Source of the DNA: Pomacea canaliculata
Taxonomy: Eukaryota > Mollusca > Gastropoda > Architaenioglossa > Ampullariidae
Assembly: GCF_003073045.1 (NCBI RefSeq)
Contig: NC_037603.1
Span: forward strand, 17,614,192-17,678,191
DNA length: 64,000 bases
Direction: 5' to 3'
This document shows positions 12,201 to 25,345 of the stretch, in pieces. The notes beneath the pieces are model-generated. The model made no database searches, was not told the DNA's origin, and saw nothing but the letters and a program-made list of their open reading frames with translations. Within the stretch, counting starts at the first letter, position 1. Every line of letters starts with the position of its first letter. A program made the position numbers and the translations under genes.

Positions 12201-15200
12201 TATACTATGTCTACTCTAAGGTTACCTTCCAAATAAATCAGCATCCTTGCCTGCATCAACTGGCAATGCATCCATTACTCTGATACTCTCTCATTTTATT
12301 TCATTGCATGACCTAAAGTAATCTTCTGGACAAGATTACAAAAAAGAGCAATATAATGAATAATGAGTTCTGAGTAATGATGTGGCAGATCATTTTTATC
12401 ATGGTGATGGAAGTATGTACATGATAAAAATGAATGTACACATAATTCTCTTAACCTTATTTATATATCATTGAAGTATAAAACTGCATACAAGCCTTTT
12501 CTCTCACCTGCAGCTGGCCTTCTATCATATGTTTCAAGTTAGCCACATTTTGACCTTGAGACTGTGGTGTTGTTTTTGAAAGCTGAGCACGATGTGGCTG
12601 TGACTGACCTTGCCAGGTTTTGGATGCATCTTCTCTATAAACACATATGCACATACACATCTTCAGCTGAATGTAAGGGGTAAGGGATAAATGGTTGTAA
12701 TATTTTCTAAAATTCTTAAAAAAAAAAACCAACCTCTATGCAAGGATATGAAGAGCACAATAATGACTTATCACTTGTTAAACTTCCAAGTGTTTCTGGC
12801 TGCATTTAAAGAACATGTATTTCTGTCTGCTGCATGCAATCAGAATATGATTATGTGTGGTAACTGCACTTACAATGTCAATAGTTCTGTGTTGTCATAC
12901 TGTAAAATGGTCCCATCCACTCCCTCTTTCCAAGCATTACCTTTTTAAGTTTAAATTTCCTACCTTGAGTATAATGATGTAAACCTCTGGTATTTCTGGT
13001 GGAAGTTTTTTTTACCAGCAGACATTGTTTACACTTAAAATGTTTTCTGTCTTGACCAACATTTAATATTTAAAGCATACCCTGGATGTAGTAAGATCAA
13101 AAGGAGTACGAATCATCTAACCTTAAAGACCTGCCAGATTGGAAACACATATAATGCTCAAAAGACTCCTTCCATATACTTTCATACACTCAAACATGAA
13201 ATTGAAGGGAGGGACACAAATCTCGAGAAATTTCATGCATTCATATTCAAACATATTATGATTTCAAAGCATGTTTCACACTCATCTTTGCTACTACAAC
13301 ACTATAAATGAAGATCGTCTGATGAATCCAATGTATTGCTCCACCTTCTGGTCATTATATGCTACCTAGACATAGGTAGCTGACACCATGGCTCCGACAC
13401 CAAACATAATTTGAGTATAGGAGCAAGATTTTGCAGGATTTGCTGACTATATATATATATAGCAAATCGGTAACTTTAAATTAGATAATAAACCACTGTG
13501 TTTCAGGCACTGAAATTTACAGAATATGTTGATATTATCTCTACCTACCAGAATCTGTTTATTGTTCGGACCAATAGGGTAGGTCTTTAAGATAATAAAT
13601 TCATTGTATTATTATTAATATCTTACCCATCTGATTTAAGAATATCATCAATATCATCCTCATCATTGTGACGAAGAGATCGTGACTGAATGACTATTGG
13701 CTGCTTGCTGTGACGTGGAGAAGGGCGGGGTCCTGATTGAATTAATCGGACATTGGCAACAGGCGAAAAGGGTTTCACCCCTGAAATATTAACATCTTCT
13801 ACACTTTCATCCGAATCCCACTGTGTGCTGGTCCAGTCAGTTGTTGATCTGAAAGTACATGCATGTGTGGCATCAAGTTTTTCTGTAAATCTGTTCATAA
13901 ACATTTGCGAGCTTGAAAACTTGTCGCAACTTTCCCTGCTAATTGCCCTAAACCTATCAGCAGTTGACAGATTTGCAAGGATACCTACACAAATAAGCAG
14001 GCCTAGAGTTTGTAGTGAAGAGAGACCAGTATACTGCACAAAGACTAGTCTTGCTCTCACCAGGAATCTCAAAGGGTATTACAAGAATTTATAAAAGGAT
14101 CATCAGAACAGAGAAAGGGACTTAGAAGAAGAGGGTCACTGACTCTAACTGATACTAAAATCTTTTCTTTGAACCAGCTATGAGCTTACAAGAAGCAACC
14201 CCCTAAGTCCACAAGGTGTATATGCTAGGCAGCTCACTAAACACTTCATTTCTAAAATTAGTTAAGTGGATGGGGTCCTGAAATCAACATAAATAAATAA
14301 GAAAGCTGATTTTCCTAATTTTTGTATAATCATATTAGAGAGATGCTTGTCCCTGATATAAACTGTGCTAGCCTACCAAAACTTTATAAATCCTGAACAA
14401 TGCCAGTTAATCAAAATTAAACAACCCACCAACCCCACCCCAACCAAAAAAAAACCCCAAAACAAAAAAAAAAAACCAACTAAACTTTATGCTGCCATCT
14501 ACTCGTCCTGACTAATCTTACGCAGTGGACAAAGTAGTCTTGTGTGGAGATGCTGCTCGTGGCTGAGGCTGTGGCTGTGGTCGTGACTGGTTCATCCCTG
14601 GAGTGTTTTTAGGTGTATGTTGACGAGGAGACGGGGCACTGGCAGAACGAGGAGTGTAGCCAGATGTTTTGGAGTGAACACTTCCCAGCTGGCCACTCAC
14701 TCTGGCAGGCCTATTTTCTTGAAAACCTAAGCCAACAATGGAACAAGATATTGGGTCAAATGGATCATCATGCCAAACATTTATGCATGCCAAGATATAA
14801 TGCAGAAATAAGATAAAGCAGAGCTCGTGATAATATGCATGTTCTACTTGGGTAGTGCTTGTTTGAACCAAGACAACCTGGACAAAAGTTGCATATTATC
14901 TACTCATTAATCTATTCGCTTATATATATTTAAATCAAATTTTGGGTTTATGTTTATTTCTAGAAAGGCTGAAAGCTAGTGCCAAAACAGAGCTTTATAA
15001 ATATTTACCTTTTGTAAAAAAATTTCTCAAAGTTATCTATTCTTTTAAAAAAAAGATGTTTTGATATGTCAATTCCAACATGGGTGGTTAGTGACAGAGC
15101 TTCACCAGCCCGATTCACTGAAAAAGAATTGCTGGACTATAGAAATCCTTTCAAACTGAATAAGTTCTGTCATAGAGAATCTCTTTCTTGCAAACTACCA

Positions 15201-18200
15201 GCACTATATCTTTCTCTCTCTCACACATACACACAATAACATCAAGAGTCAGATTTACAAAATAAAATGTAACTACCTATTCAAAACTTTTAGGATTAAA
15301 GTTATGGTACAAACCTATGGAGCGGGACAAATATGAATCAGACCCAGGCTGTAGTACTGCTGGCATTGCACTGTGCAGCTGTTTCAAGGCCAGATCAGTA
15401 GCCTCTTTGTTGAAGCGTTCACGGAGATCCAGGAAGTTAGGGTATCTCTGATGAATACAGACACATGACATATAGTCTTACGCATTATTTTTAAATCCAC
15501 ACACTTTTTCATACAAAAACTGTTCATTCTTTTCAGGAATAAATTTATCTTGAATCTACTTTAGCAAGCTACATAGCAAGGCACCCAGAGTTACCAGATG
15601 TGATAGGGATCTTTGAGTTCTCAGCCGTGATAGCAGATCCCAGGCTTTAATTTTCAGTCTACAAAACACCATCTGCTAACAATGTCAAGCTGTGACATTT
15701 TGTAATGAATGTACACAGTCCATTTTGGCTCTCAATCTCAAGCAAAATAACATAGCTATTGAGACAGCACACCTGCAGGTAGGACTGGCGCTGAGTGTGC
15801 TGCATGCCCAGTTTATTCTGCAGCATCTGGTCTGAGATTCCTGTTGTTCCATGTGGGATGCCACACTTTTCAACTTTTTCATCCAGTAGAGTAGCAAGTT
15901 CATCACGCATGATGCCCATGGTTGGGTTCTGGCGCAGTTGCTCTAGGAACTGTGATGTTCGCAGTCCTAGGCTACTACCTCCTGAAAATCTGCAGAAAAA
16001 AATACCAGTATGACACATACTGTTCTGTCATGAGAAAAACTAATGGTAGTCGCAAACAAAAAGTTCTGGCAATAACACAAAAAAGAACAGTTTGCTGACA
16101 TATGAACTTACCCAAGTGTGCTGCGTGGTGTCCTTAAACTACTAGTTCCTGACTTTAAAGCTGAAAATTGCAGAAAAAACCAAGCTACAACATTTTTACT
16201 CATAAATATGTATTCATAAATTAATGAGTTTATTCATATTTCATGCATTTGTTACTGTGTGCACTGCTACATGCACATACAAATTCTCTCAAGTATGTCT
16301 ATTCATGCATGCTTAATAAACGCATAAAAAAATGATACCACAAAATAACCAAGTAGAATTGCTTCACGTCCATAGATACATTTGTACATAGCCAGTCATG
16401 TAAACACACTCATGCACACACACACTTTATCTATGGTGTGGCTGGGAAAGCCAAAACATATAAGGTTTCAAGAATTCACATGCACAAAAATCGCTGGGAA
16501 AAACATTTTTTTTTTAATTTGAAATTATTATACATTCTGGAACAAAGTTTTGTTGAAACGGGTGTACACTTACCAGTACTTTCATTATCATCACTTGGAT
16601 ACATGCTGATTGCATTCTGCTGTTGCTCTGGTACCAGAACTGTTTTTACTGGAGTCTTTTCCTGGCAACAATAACTTGGTAATGTATATATACACAAGAG
16701 ACAGTAAATTTATCATGCTTTAAACTCAGGAAAATGTCTTGTGAAGTATAAAATGGAGAGCGTATAAACAGCTTTAAGAAACTTACTATCTCTACACATT
16801 GCCCATTGTCAAGTTTACATAAATAAATATAAGACAGAGCTGCAATCTTACTATAATTAAGATCCATTAATTGCTAAAGGCCTGTGTTTAAGATTCCAAC
16901 AAACAAAGGTCAATATTATTTTACATAAAAATATTGTACAGTCAGCAAGCTGTGACTGCTGGCATGCTTGTAGAAATCACAGCAGTTTTAAAAATCATCT
17001 GGTGTAATGTTGATAATAGGTCTAGTAACATTTCTGTATCAAATTTCACCAGCAACACATTAGGTAATTCCCTTTATGCAGAATTTCTTCATCTACTTAA
17101 TGTCAAAAATGTGAACTGCATTATAATTGCTATGGTGTTTTAAAATCCTGTTGGCACAACTTTTTTACATAGCTTTGCTTTATCTGATGATCATATTTGA
17201 TTGTAGGGGGAAAAACTCCTTATCTATAAAGATTCAAATATACACTTACACAAAATTTAAAGGAAAAAAGAATTTACCTGTCTTATATTCACAGTCAAAA
17301 CTTGGTTCTCTACAACCTCTTGTGGTTCATTTTCCTGAAATTTCTGCAACAGTTTAATGCACGATTCTTATATACGTTACTTGAATATTATTTTCTCCCA
17401 CGTTTTGACCAACTGATAAATTCACAAGTTTTTACTTGCCATTGACAAAGTGAAATAATTGTTTTATTGAGTATTGAACATGCTTTTAGAATATGATTGG
17501 CAAAAATACACAACAGTAATTTTTCAAAATATTGTTCCAGGGCATAAATAATATCAAAGGTTGTATCTTTGAACAGCTGATGGCAGAATACTGTAATGTC
17601 ACATATCTGTACCTCGTCATCAAAAATGTTACAATAACCTTATGAATGATTTGTTTCCAAAAATTTACTGAAACATGTATAAAACTTAATTACATTTCTC
17701 AAGGTTAGAAATGCACATGGGATACCCCAAAGAATGGACACAGTCACTAGAGATACCTTTTCCAAAAAAAAGAAACTGCAAACAGTGCCAGAACTACAGA
17801 ACCAACTCAAGTCATTCTGAAAGTAATAAAGAACCGCATAAGTACCACTACTGAGAAACTGCTAGCAGATGAATAGGCTGGCCTCAGACCAGGCAGAAGC
17901 ACAGTTGAGCAGATCTTTAACTGCTGCATCACAAATTCATTGACTCTAGAAAAGCTTTTGAGAGACTTTGGCACAAGAAGCTGTGGCATGTGATGTGGAA
18001 GTTTAACATCAAAGAAGGTCTCGTCCAAGTCATCGAAGTGTTGAATAATAGCTTAATGAGTGCAGTCCTGCTGGATAACCAAATAGGAGACCACTTTCAC
18101 TTGACAGTAGGTGTACGTGAAGGTTGCCCCGGTACCTGTGGTGTTCAACATCTTGGAGAATATCATCCACGAAAGCTTCCAAGATAACCCCACTTCCATT

Positions 18201-21200
18201 TCCAGCAGTGAAAGACTAATCTGCAACCTATGTTTTTAAGACAATATAGATCTGTTAGCAGGCACTAACAAAGAACTGCAAGATCTTACCAACAAACTGA
18301 CAGACAGTTCAAATGTATATGAAATGGAGACCAGCACTGATAAGAGCAAAGTCATGGTCATTGGTAATGGCAAAGCAGAGATCTACATGAACAGCTCTTG
18401 ACTCAAAGAGGTAAGCAATTTTAAGTACTTGGGAGCCACCTTCTCCATGATGGCAGCTCCATGACAAATATCTGCATCAGTTGCTACACTTGTAGGACAC
18501 CAGCAACATCTACTTGCAACACTCAAACAATGTAAGCTGGTCAGGTTTGGTCATGTGACCTGGCACGACACCTTGTCAAAGACTGCCTTTCAAGGAACCT
18601 TGAAGGGTGGTTGACACCATGGTGACCGGAGAAATAACTGGTTTACAGATGTGATGTCAAAGTGTGGACTGCTCGTTCTGTGCAGGACCTGCTCACAATT
18701 ACCCAAAACAGGTATGAGTGGCAGGCCTTGTCAACTGGCATGTCTAAGTGCTCCTTCTAACGACAGGTACCAGTCAAGGGACAACTGACTGACAAACCTT
18801 TTCTCTGGGTGATGGTGCATGTCTAGGCCGATGCCGACGGTGTTTTTTTTGCATTTCCATTTTCTCCTGCACTTTTTCTTCCACAGTCTCCAACTAAACA
18901 TATAAAGATGTAAAGCATGTCAAACATCTTATTATTGCCTAAAGTGTGGTTATTTTACTTGCACATCTTTTTCCATGTTCACTTGTTGCTTTTTATAGTT
19001 TTCATCATGTGCACAAAAAACATATTTTAGATTCTATCATCATGACTAATGGCTAAGACTATTAAAATGGATCAGAAAGGTGTGTGCATTATTGAAGGAT
19101 GTTTTTAACACACTAGGCCCTGCACTATCATTGTCATGTAATCTTCGGTCATTTCACATTAGTGCAAATGAGTCAGAAACTGCTTATAAAGATGAATTAA
19201 AAAGAATCAAATTTTTTAAATGTCAAAATTACAAAAGTCACTGTTGGTGTAATCACTACAACCTGGTATTTCAGCTGTTCACGAAGTACAGCCACCTCAG
19301 CTCTCTGCTTCTGCAGCAACTCTTTTTCTTCTTCCACGTCATCTTGCATCACCCCAAGGTATGATCGCTTTGCTGCACATAGCAGAAAAAAACAAAATAC
19401 AACAGACATCAATATACATTATAAAATCAAATAGACATCCATATACATAGCAGGAAAAAACCAAAATACAGCAGACAATACTCATCATAACATCAAAATA
19501 CAATAGACATCAATCCTCATCATAAAACCAATATCTCATGCATTAATATTTTCAAAAATAATCAAGCAGCTGGAAGTAGACAAGTTCTGACAGTAAACTT
19601 ATTTATAGATACATTGTACTCTTATGTATGTCCTTCAGACCAAAATTTGTGGATCTGAAGACAAGGCATAGCTGAATGCAGATGGGAAAACCAAATCGCC
19701 TGCTTACAAGTAAACTGTAATGCACACATATTAGGCTTCTAAAGACTCTCAAGCCAACAAACCTATGCTACCAAAGATTATTTACACTCTCCTGGACCAG
19801 ACATTTCATAAGTTTATAGCTAGACATGCCTATTTGAAAAGCTTTTTGAATTTAAAAGTGAGACTGGACAAATAGCATATATTTAAATCTAAATAAAATT
19901 AAAATATCCTACTTATGACTGACAAGTCTATATGACAAATACACAGTTTCCTACCTCCATATCGTTCTTCCAGTTCTCTCAGGGCTTGTTCAGAAGCCAC
20001 GTACTTTTCGTTCACCTCCTTAAGTTCTCTGAGGAACACATCTTTTATTTCCTCTATTTGACGCTGAAAGGAGACATGTAAAGTGTCAATGTTCCCCGCA
20101 TGACTGAGGAAACAATCAACTGAAAACCCATCACATTTCAAGCTGTAAGTCAGTCTTGTATAAAGCTTTTCTTTCAGCCAACATATTATCACATGTCATT
20201 TCAACCATTGATCAGCTCAAGTCATGATAGCAAATTTTACTTCAAACACACAAGAGCTTTCTGTAGTGTTATTGTTCCAAAGATGGTCCTCCTAATCAAC
20301 AGGTGTATACCGATTCACTATACACATTGTTTGGGGTTGTTTTTGTTAGCTTTTTTTGGTGGAGAGGTGGGTGAGTGAAAGAACTCTAAAGCAAGACTTG
20401 GACCTTTGATAATTTTAAGATTATTCTCCATATGAGAATCATCAAGATTTACAAAATTCCACAAACAAATGCACTCTCTCTCTCTCTCACACACACACAC
20501 ACTCAAGCAGTACTGTGCTCTGACAAATAGTTCTGTATAAAAGCAGTAGTTTAATTAGGTCTTGTCTGAAGCAGAGAACTTTACATCAAGGCGTATACTA
20601 TTATTTCAAAAATCTTTTAGCAGGTCTAGTAAATTTGTATGCATTTACTAAATACTAGTCCTGAATGTCTTGGTAATAAGCTCACCCTATGTAGTTCTGA
20701 TTGCTGTTCTGTTGCAGCTTCAAGCCTGTCTGCCATCATTGGGCCAATCTTGTCCTCCTGAGAAAGTAATTATGCTATCTCAATTTCTGAGTGATATATA
20801 TATAGAGATCAAAAACATTCCTGTTGTTCTCTTAAGTTCTAGGGATGGATAATCGCTTTTCAAATGTATGCAGTGGAACTTGGGGGTTGGGGTCGAGGGG
20901 GCAAACAATTATAATACTGGAGGTTAGTAGGCAATGTTTCAACTGAATGGCAGGAAATTCCCTAATGTAATATCTGAGGTACAACTGTCAGAGATATTTC
21001 ATCTGACGTGTAGCGTCAAAGACTATGCTAAGTGAGACTAACGGGAAAAATTAAGTGTTACATCACAAGTATTATTTTATAATACAGCCAGGAAAATGAA
21101 AATACGTGAGTATTATTTTTTCTAAATTTTTGCCATCAGCATTAAAAAAGTAATGACAACTAAACAAATGATCTGGTTTTTCAAAGTAAAATGTCTCTTA

Positions 21201-24200
21201 GAAGATACAGCTCACTTTGCTGCGAAGAGATGCTAGCATTCGTCGCTCTTCTTCTAGCTGGGCTTCTGTGGCATGCAGTCTTGCTTTGATGTGACATAAT
21301 TCAGCATCCATTTGAGGGTTGTTGGCGATGCTATCACCCACTCCTTGGTCAGGGCTGGATGCTTTGGAGGGATCACCCGAACCCAAAACAGACCCAGCAT
21401 TAGATCCATGACGTCTTGAGATATGTGCTTGTAGAAATGGGGTATTCAGGAAGGCTTTGGGACAATATGGACACTGGAAGTATGCAGATGTATATGCAAT
21501 GAACACACACACAAACATAAATACATCAACATACCATCCACCCACACACACACATACACAAAATGTATCATTTAAACACAAAGGATAGGATAAGTGCTTA
21601 CAGCATGTTATTTATGCACAGTATGTACGTATGTTCCAACTTACAGTAAAAATCAGTTTACAACACAATGTAGGAATGGAAACAATGTCATAAGTCAAGG
21701 ACCCCTTGTATAATGCAATATTTGTGTAGCATGGATAGATACAGTAACATTTAACTTATTTAACATTTAACTGGGTAACATACGGACGATTGATGCAACT
21801 GAGCTGTAGCTATAAGACATTCATATCTGTAGGTATGAACTGTAGAGCTGAATGATAAACTACAGTAAGACATTACCAGCAATAAATAATAATAAAATGT
21901 ATTCTTTCTCTTGTCTGCAGGGATGTGCAAATATGGGAACAAAGGAAGATTGGTTACATAATGGGCACGTTTGGACTGGTGGATTTCACCATGTTATGGA
22001 ATGTTCCCCCTCGCTGCATATTTTGAAACTTTGAACAGTTTATCTCTTTAAACTTTCTTTTCTTTGAGTGAGGAAGGGGAAGGAGCCACAATATACAGCA
22101 GATGCTGAATTGGTGGATATGGGGGAAAGACAGTGTATTTATTTTTTATAAGTAAATACAAACAAATAAATTCTCCCTAAAAAATCATGGCATCATAAAA
22201 GAAACATAAAATTAGATTTCGGATTATAAAATTGTGAAACTGACCTTGTTATAACTGCCAGCTCCCGCATGCATTAGCTGTTGTTGTGCAATCAGCAACT
22301 TCTTACGTTTATGACTCTCTCGCTTTACTTCTACAAGCTCCTTTCTCAAAGTCTCCAATTCTTGTTTCACTTTGTCTTGTTCCTGTAAAATACAGGTCAC
22401 CATTTAGGGAATATCCTAGAACTTAAACAAGCTAAAAACCAGAGCAATGGATTGAAGAAACAAATCATTGAGTGATGTCTATGGCTTGAGGGTAACTCCT
22501 TTCCCCCACTTTTTCATATTTGTCCGTTGATCTGCATGAAGTTTTGTGTCTAATGTTCATCAGTTCATTTGTTACGATATTTGCTACATTTCTGGATGAA
22601 TGTCTAAGTCTGCGCCACTTTTCATCTTTTCCTGTACCATATTATTTCTACTGTCACATCTGCACCATCTTGCCATTGCTTAGATTTTAGATCTGCATAT
22701 CGGCAGTATTGACTTCAAACTCTGCCTTCCTCCAGCTGCTTCAACATGTGTGGTAAGGTTCAAAACAGATGTGGCCTAAGTAAAACTGACACGATGAAAT
22801 AATACCAAAACCATGGGGAAAATGGTACAAAAATTAAAGATGGCCTATGTGTTCTATGAAAACATTACAACCAACTATTAAAAACCTTACTAATTTAATT
22901 CTGCTTTCAAGTTATAGTCACTGCAATAAAGACATCAGCAAACTCACCTCTTCTGTTTTCCTTGCTCTTTCTTCCATGGTAGTACAAAGACCAGCCAAGT
23001 ACTCTTGAGAATACTGCGGCAAAGTAATAAGACACTGTTTATTGAAAAAAGTATTCCCATAGAAATTAAACAAATAAAGTGAAAACATAAATTGCCATGG
23101 CTGAACGCAAAAACAAAATGCAGGCTGGGCAAAAGCTTTCTACAAAAAAGTCTTCTACAACTGTGTCAAAAATATTTCATTGAAAACAAATACTAAAAAG
23201 AACATGGAAATGGTGAAAGAAATTCATAATCTGGAAAGAGATTTACTAAATACAAGTATCTTAGTCTTGAAAATGTACATGTGTGACTGATAAACAAATG
23301 GTTATGCTGGTAATGGTAATGGGACAGTTCCACATAATTCCTCAATTCAAGAACTGACAACTGTATGCTGTTAGCATTTTATCATACATATGCGGTGTTT
23401 TTTGTGTAAATCACTTTGAGTTCACCTTAATGATGGAGAAAGGTGCTATAGAAATCAACATTATTATTATTACTCACCAATAAATATTCTATAGTAAGCT
23501 GGGCAAGTTTGAACAGCTTTAAGAAGTTTGGATCCACTGTCCTTACATCCTGGGGAAAAAAAAAAATTAAAAACCTCCATCATGTGATGGACTTTACAAG
23601 ATCCAAGATTTAGTCTGATGATTGTGCTCTTTTGGTTAGCTGCAAAAGGCTGAATATCCCGAGTGCAAGGGAAATTCTGAACATACTAAAGGAACTTCAA
23701 AACACATTCATGGCAAAAGTGAATCATGGTATTTTTGGTAACTGAGATGATTCAAACTTTAAATTTAAAAACATTTCTCACCTACAAAAACCCTTCATTG
23801 TTCAATGTGGTTTTTTTTATATTTCCTTTTTATAAGAATGTCTGCTTTGTGTCATCCTGCATCTTGCTCTATGAATATTTGTAGCTTACTTCACTGATGT
23901 TTCCTTGGTACAGGATTGTTCTCTGCTCTAAACTGTGTTGCCCCTAGAAGTTTATTCAAAACTTCAAACAAAATGTTCAGACTAACCTCTCTCCACCTCC
24001 CCACGTCTCTCCCTCCCTCTCTTCCCCCTTCGTTTTCACATTTTGCAATACTACTGCACTTGTTTGCAACTATACTATGGTACGAGATTGCAACTACACT
24101 ACTGTACTTGTTTGCAACTATACTAGTTACAACTGACCTTCTTTGCAACTAGTGTACTTGTTTGCAACTATACTGCACTTGTTTGGAACTATACTACTGT

Positions 24201-24535
24201 ATTTGTTTCTCAAGTCAATCTTTTGTTCAAATGCGCTAAGCTCACTGCAAGTCAGGCAAACATAAGTGATAATTATTACTATTACTTACCAACTCTGACT
24301 CAATACTGCAAAAGGTCACATTCATAATGTTTTCTTGAAGAACAGCAAAGTCGAGAGTTCTTGAAATTTGTTCCACATCGACAGCAGCAATCTTACGCCA
24401 GTCAACACGTTCAAACCGTTTTCGAAATGCAAAGCCACCATTTTTGGGTATATAATTGTAGCCATTGTTATGTGGATATGGCATATGCTGGCCTCCTTGA
24501 GGAAGGTGTGGTGAAAACAAATACTGTGTTGCCAT
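9278..24535 (-). CDS. DZIP1: Cilium assembly zinc finger protein DZIP1 (DAZ-interacting protein 1 family)
   Basis: Spliced gene. Coding exons in transcript order: 24535-24290, 23549-23478, 23013-22948, 22382-22245, 21473-21216, 20757-20686, 20063-19955, 19372-19263, 18893-18798, 17334-17278, 16661-16574, 16160-16112, 15989-15773, 15447-15315, 14726-14522, 13848-13627, 12634-12508, 12135-12055, 10760-10699, 10142-10066, 9384-9278. All junctions are GT-AG, phases agree throughout, and the total is 2592 nt (863 aa), close to vertebrate DZIP1. The start ATG sits in CACCATGG. Residues ~30-150 form the DZIP1 N-terminal domain. One C2H2 finger (C175, C178, H191, H196) lies between coiled coils at ~115-170 and ~210-400. 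The C-terminal half is Ser/Pro-rich and ends in an acidic tail (DISSDED). In vertebrates DZIP1 acts at the basal body and transition zone in ciliogenesis and modulates Hedgehog/Gli signalling. Vertebrates also have the paralogue DZIP1L, so this could be the single ancestral gene. The 77-nt penultimate exon rests mainly on phase agreement. Confidence 0.93.
10387..10490. repeat. Two-copy direct tandem duplication (52 bp unit)
   Basis: Units 10387-10438 and 10439-10490 both start CATGTACTA and share CATTACAGGTCA near their ends. They lie in a DZIP1 intron. Confidence 0.7.
12136..12507. other. DZIP1 intron, no further feature seen
   Basis: A short AT-rich intron between two DZIP1 exons. I see no repeat family or second gene in it. 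Confidence 0.6.
13122..13591. mobile_element. MITE-like element in a DZIP1 intron, related to the one at 2569-3134
   Basis: The ends are inverted repeats: the left starts CTTAAAGACCTGCC and the right ends GGTAGGTCTTTAAG, matching at 18 of 21 positions. Near the right end a CTGAAATTTACAG block and a CTACC-GAATCTG block resemble the same region of the larger element at ~3074-3120, so the two belong to one family. There is no coding sequence. The right end lies only about 35 bp from the splice donor of the exon at 13627-13848. Confidence 0.6.
13448..13462. repeat. AT microsatellite
   Basis: A short run of TA dinucleotides inside the MITE-like element at 13122-13591. Confidence 0.7.
17780..18786 (+). 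mobile_element. LINE reverse transcriptase fragment, inactivated
   Basis: Translating the plus strand in shifting frames gives pieces of a non-LTR retrotransposon RT: the NYRT block, a DEQAG-like/RPGRST-like block near 17870, KAFERLWHKKLW, EGLVQVIEVL, AVLLDNQIGD, VGVREGCP, NELQDLT-like and FKYLGAT motifs, and finally a C-terminal segment (LVRFGHVTWHD, LSKT-FQGTL). The catalytic FADD-type box reads F-stop-DN near 18235, and several stops and frameshifts follow, so it is dead. Part of the region between the YLGAT motif and the C-terminal segment is missing. It lies in a DZIP1 intron, antisense to the gene. Clade assignment (RTE-, Jockey- or CR1-like) is uncertain. Confidence 0.8.
19378..19530. 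repeat. Imperfect tandem repeat in a DZIP1 intron
   Basis: Two diverged units begin CATAGCAG(A/G)AAAAAA-CAAAATACA-CAGACA and share AATAGACATC(A/C)AT. The unit is roughly 70 bp and starts just upstream of the exon at 19263-19372. Confidence 0.55.
20472..20504. repeat. Compound (CT)n(CA)n microsatellite
   Basis: CT dinucleotides run directly into CA dinucleotides within a DZIP1 intron. Confidence 0.85.
23368..23473 (-). repeat. Dispersed (AAT)n-type repeat, reverse orientation
   Basis: Read on the minus strand this starts with AAT triplets, then a TATAGCACCTTTCTCC block and a CTCAAAGTGATTTACAC block. It is the same arrangement as the copies near 5200, 24605, 28490 and 44262, inverted. It lies in a DZIP1 intron. 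Confidence 0.5.
24045..24210. repeat. Minisatellite in DZIP1 intron 1 of the coding region
   Basis: About five imperfect repeats of a unit built on TACTGCACTTGTTTGCAACTA, spaced by short variable linkers. It lies between the first two DZIP1 coding exons and could form length variants in a population. Confidence 0.75.
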
Positions 24536-24554
24536 GGTGATGACACCCACACAC
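24536..24554 (-). other. DZIP1 5' UTR portion of the first coding exon
   Basis: A TTTTATTTCCAG acceptor on the minus strand ends immediately before position 24554, so the exon appears to begin 19 nt before the ATG. This implies an upstream noncoding exon. Confidence 0.6.
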
Positions 24555-24604
24555 CTGGAAATAAAATATTTTTAAGAACTATTTATATCAGATCACGTTT
24601 TAAA

Positions 24605-25345
24605 TATAATAATAATAACTGAATACGTAAAGCACATTTCCCTGTATGGATGCAAGCTCAATGTGCTGCACATGAACAATTACAAATGAACTGAGTCAAC
24701 CATAAGTGGCAGCAAAATAGCAAATAACAAATAAAAACTAGTAATATTTAAAGAGCTGTTGAGTAAGTGGAACAAAACTCTTGACTGTACAGGATATCTC
24801 TTAAAGAGATGGGTTTTGAAGCAAGATTTGAAGGATGGGAACATAAAAGTTTGAAAACAAACAGAAGGATAATTTCAAACAGTGGAGCCTGAGATAGAAA
24901 AGAAATGTTTTAATTTTTCTCATTTGGTGTGTGGCACAAAGAGAAGGGCAACATAAGCAGTCCAAAGAGATCGACAAGGATAATCTCAATTACTGATATA
25001 CTGAGGAAAGGCCATGAAGATAATGGCAGCACAGTCTGGTCAACTTGTAATAAATATCAGCTCCCACTGGCAGTTAGTGAAGCCTACAGAGACCATGATC
25101 TGCTTTTACCTGTAGAAGACAATATGAGCAGCATAATTACGAACTCTATAAAGTTTGCTCAGCAGGCAGTTAAGGAGATCGACAAGAGAGAGCTGCAGTA
25201 ATCCAGCTAGGATAACGCAAAAGTAGACATGAGGTTTTTGGCAGCAGAAACTGACAGGAGCAGATATGACTGATCCCACGAAGCTTAAGGTGGACACAGA
25301 TTGCATTGATGTGAAATGCAAGAGATTATGATGTGGCCTATAATC
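24605..25345. repeat. Dispersed (AAT)n-type repeat, long copy 1
   Basis: It starts with AATAATAATAA and the hairpin-like blocks (AAAGCACATTTCCCTG, AATGTGCTGCAC), then CTCTTAAAGAGATGGGTTTTG, and later CTGCTTTTACCTGTAGAAGAC, AGGAGATCGACAAGAG, TAATCCAGCTAGG, TTTTTGGCAGCAGAAACT and CATTGATGTGAAAT. The same series of blocks occurs in the same order at 26445-27160. (AAT)n at one end would be (ATT)n at the 3' end of the opposite strand, as in some non-LTR retrotransposon tails. That reading is inference. It lies in the proposed DZIP1 5' intron. Confidence 0.6.

Noticed and set aside
13623..14094. Overlapping long open frames on both strands
   Set aside because: Only the minus-strand segment 13848-13627 fits the DZIP1 splice chain. 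The plus-strand frame is its shadow.
24045..24210. CRISPR-like array
   Set aside because: Repeats are diverged and without unique spacers of constant length, and the DNA is eukaryotic.
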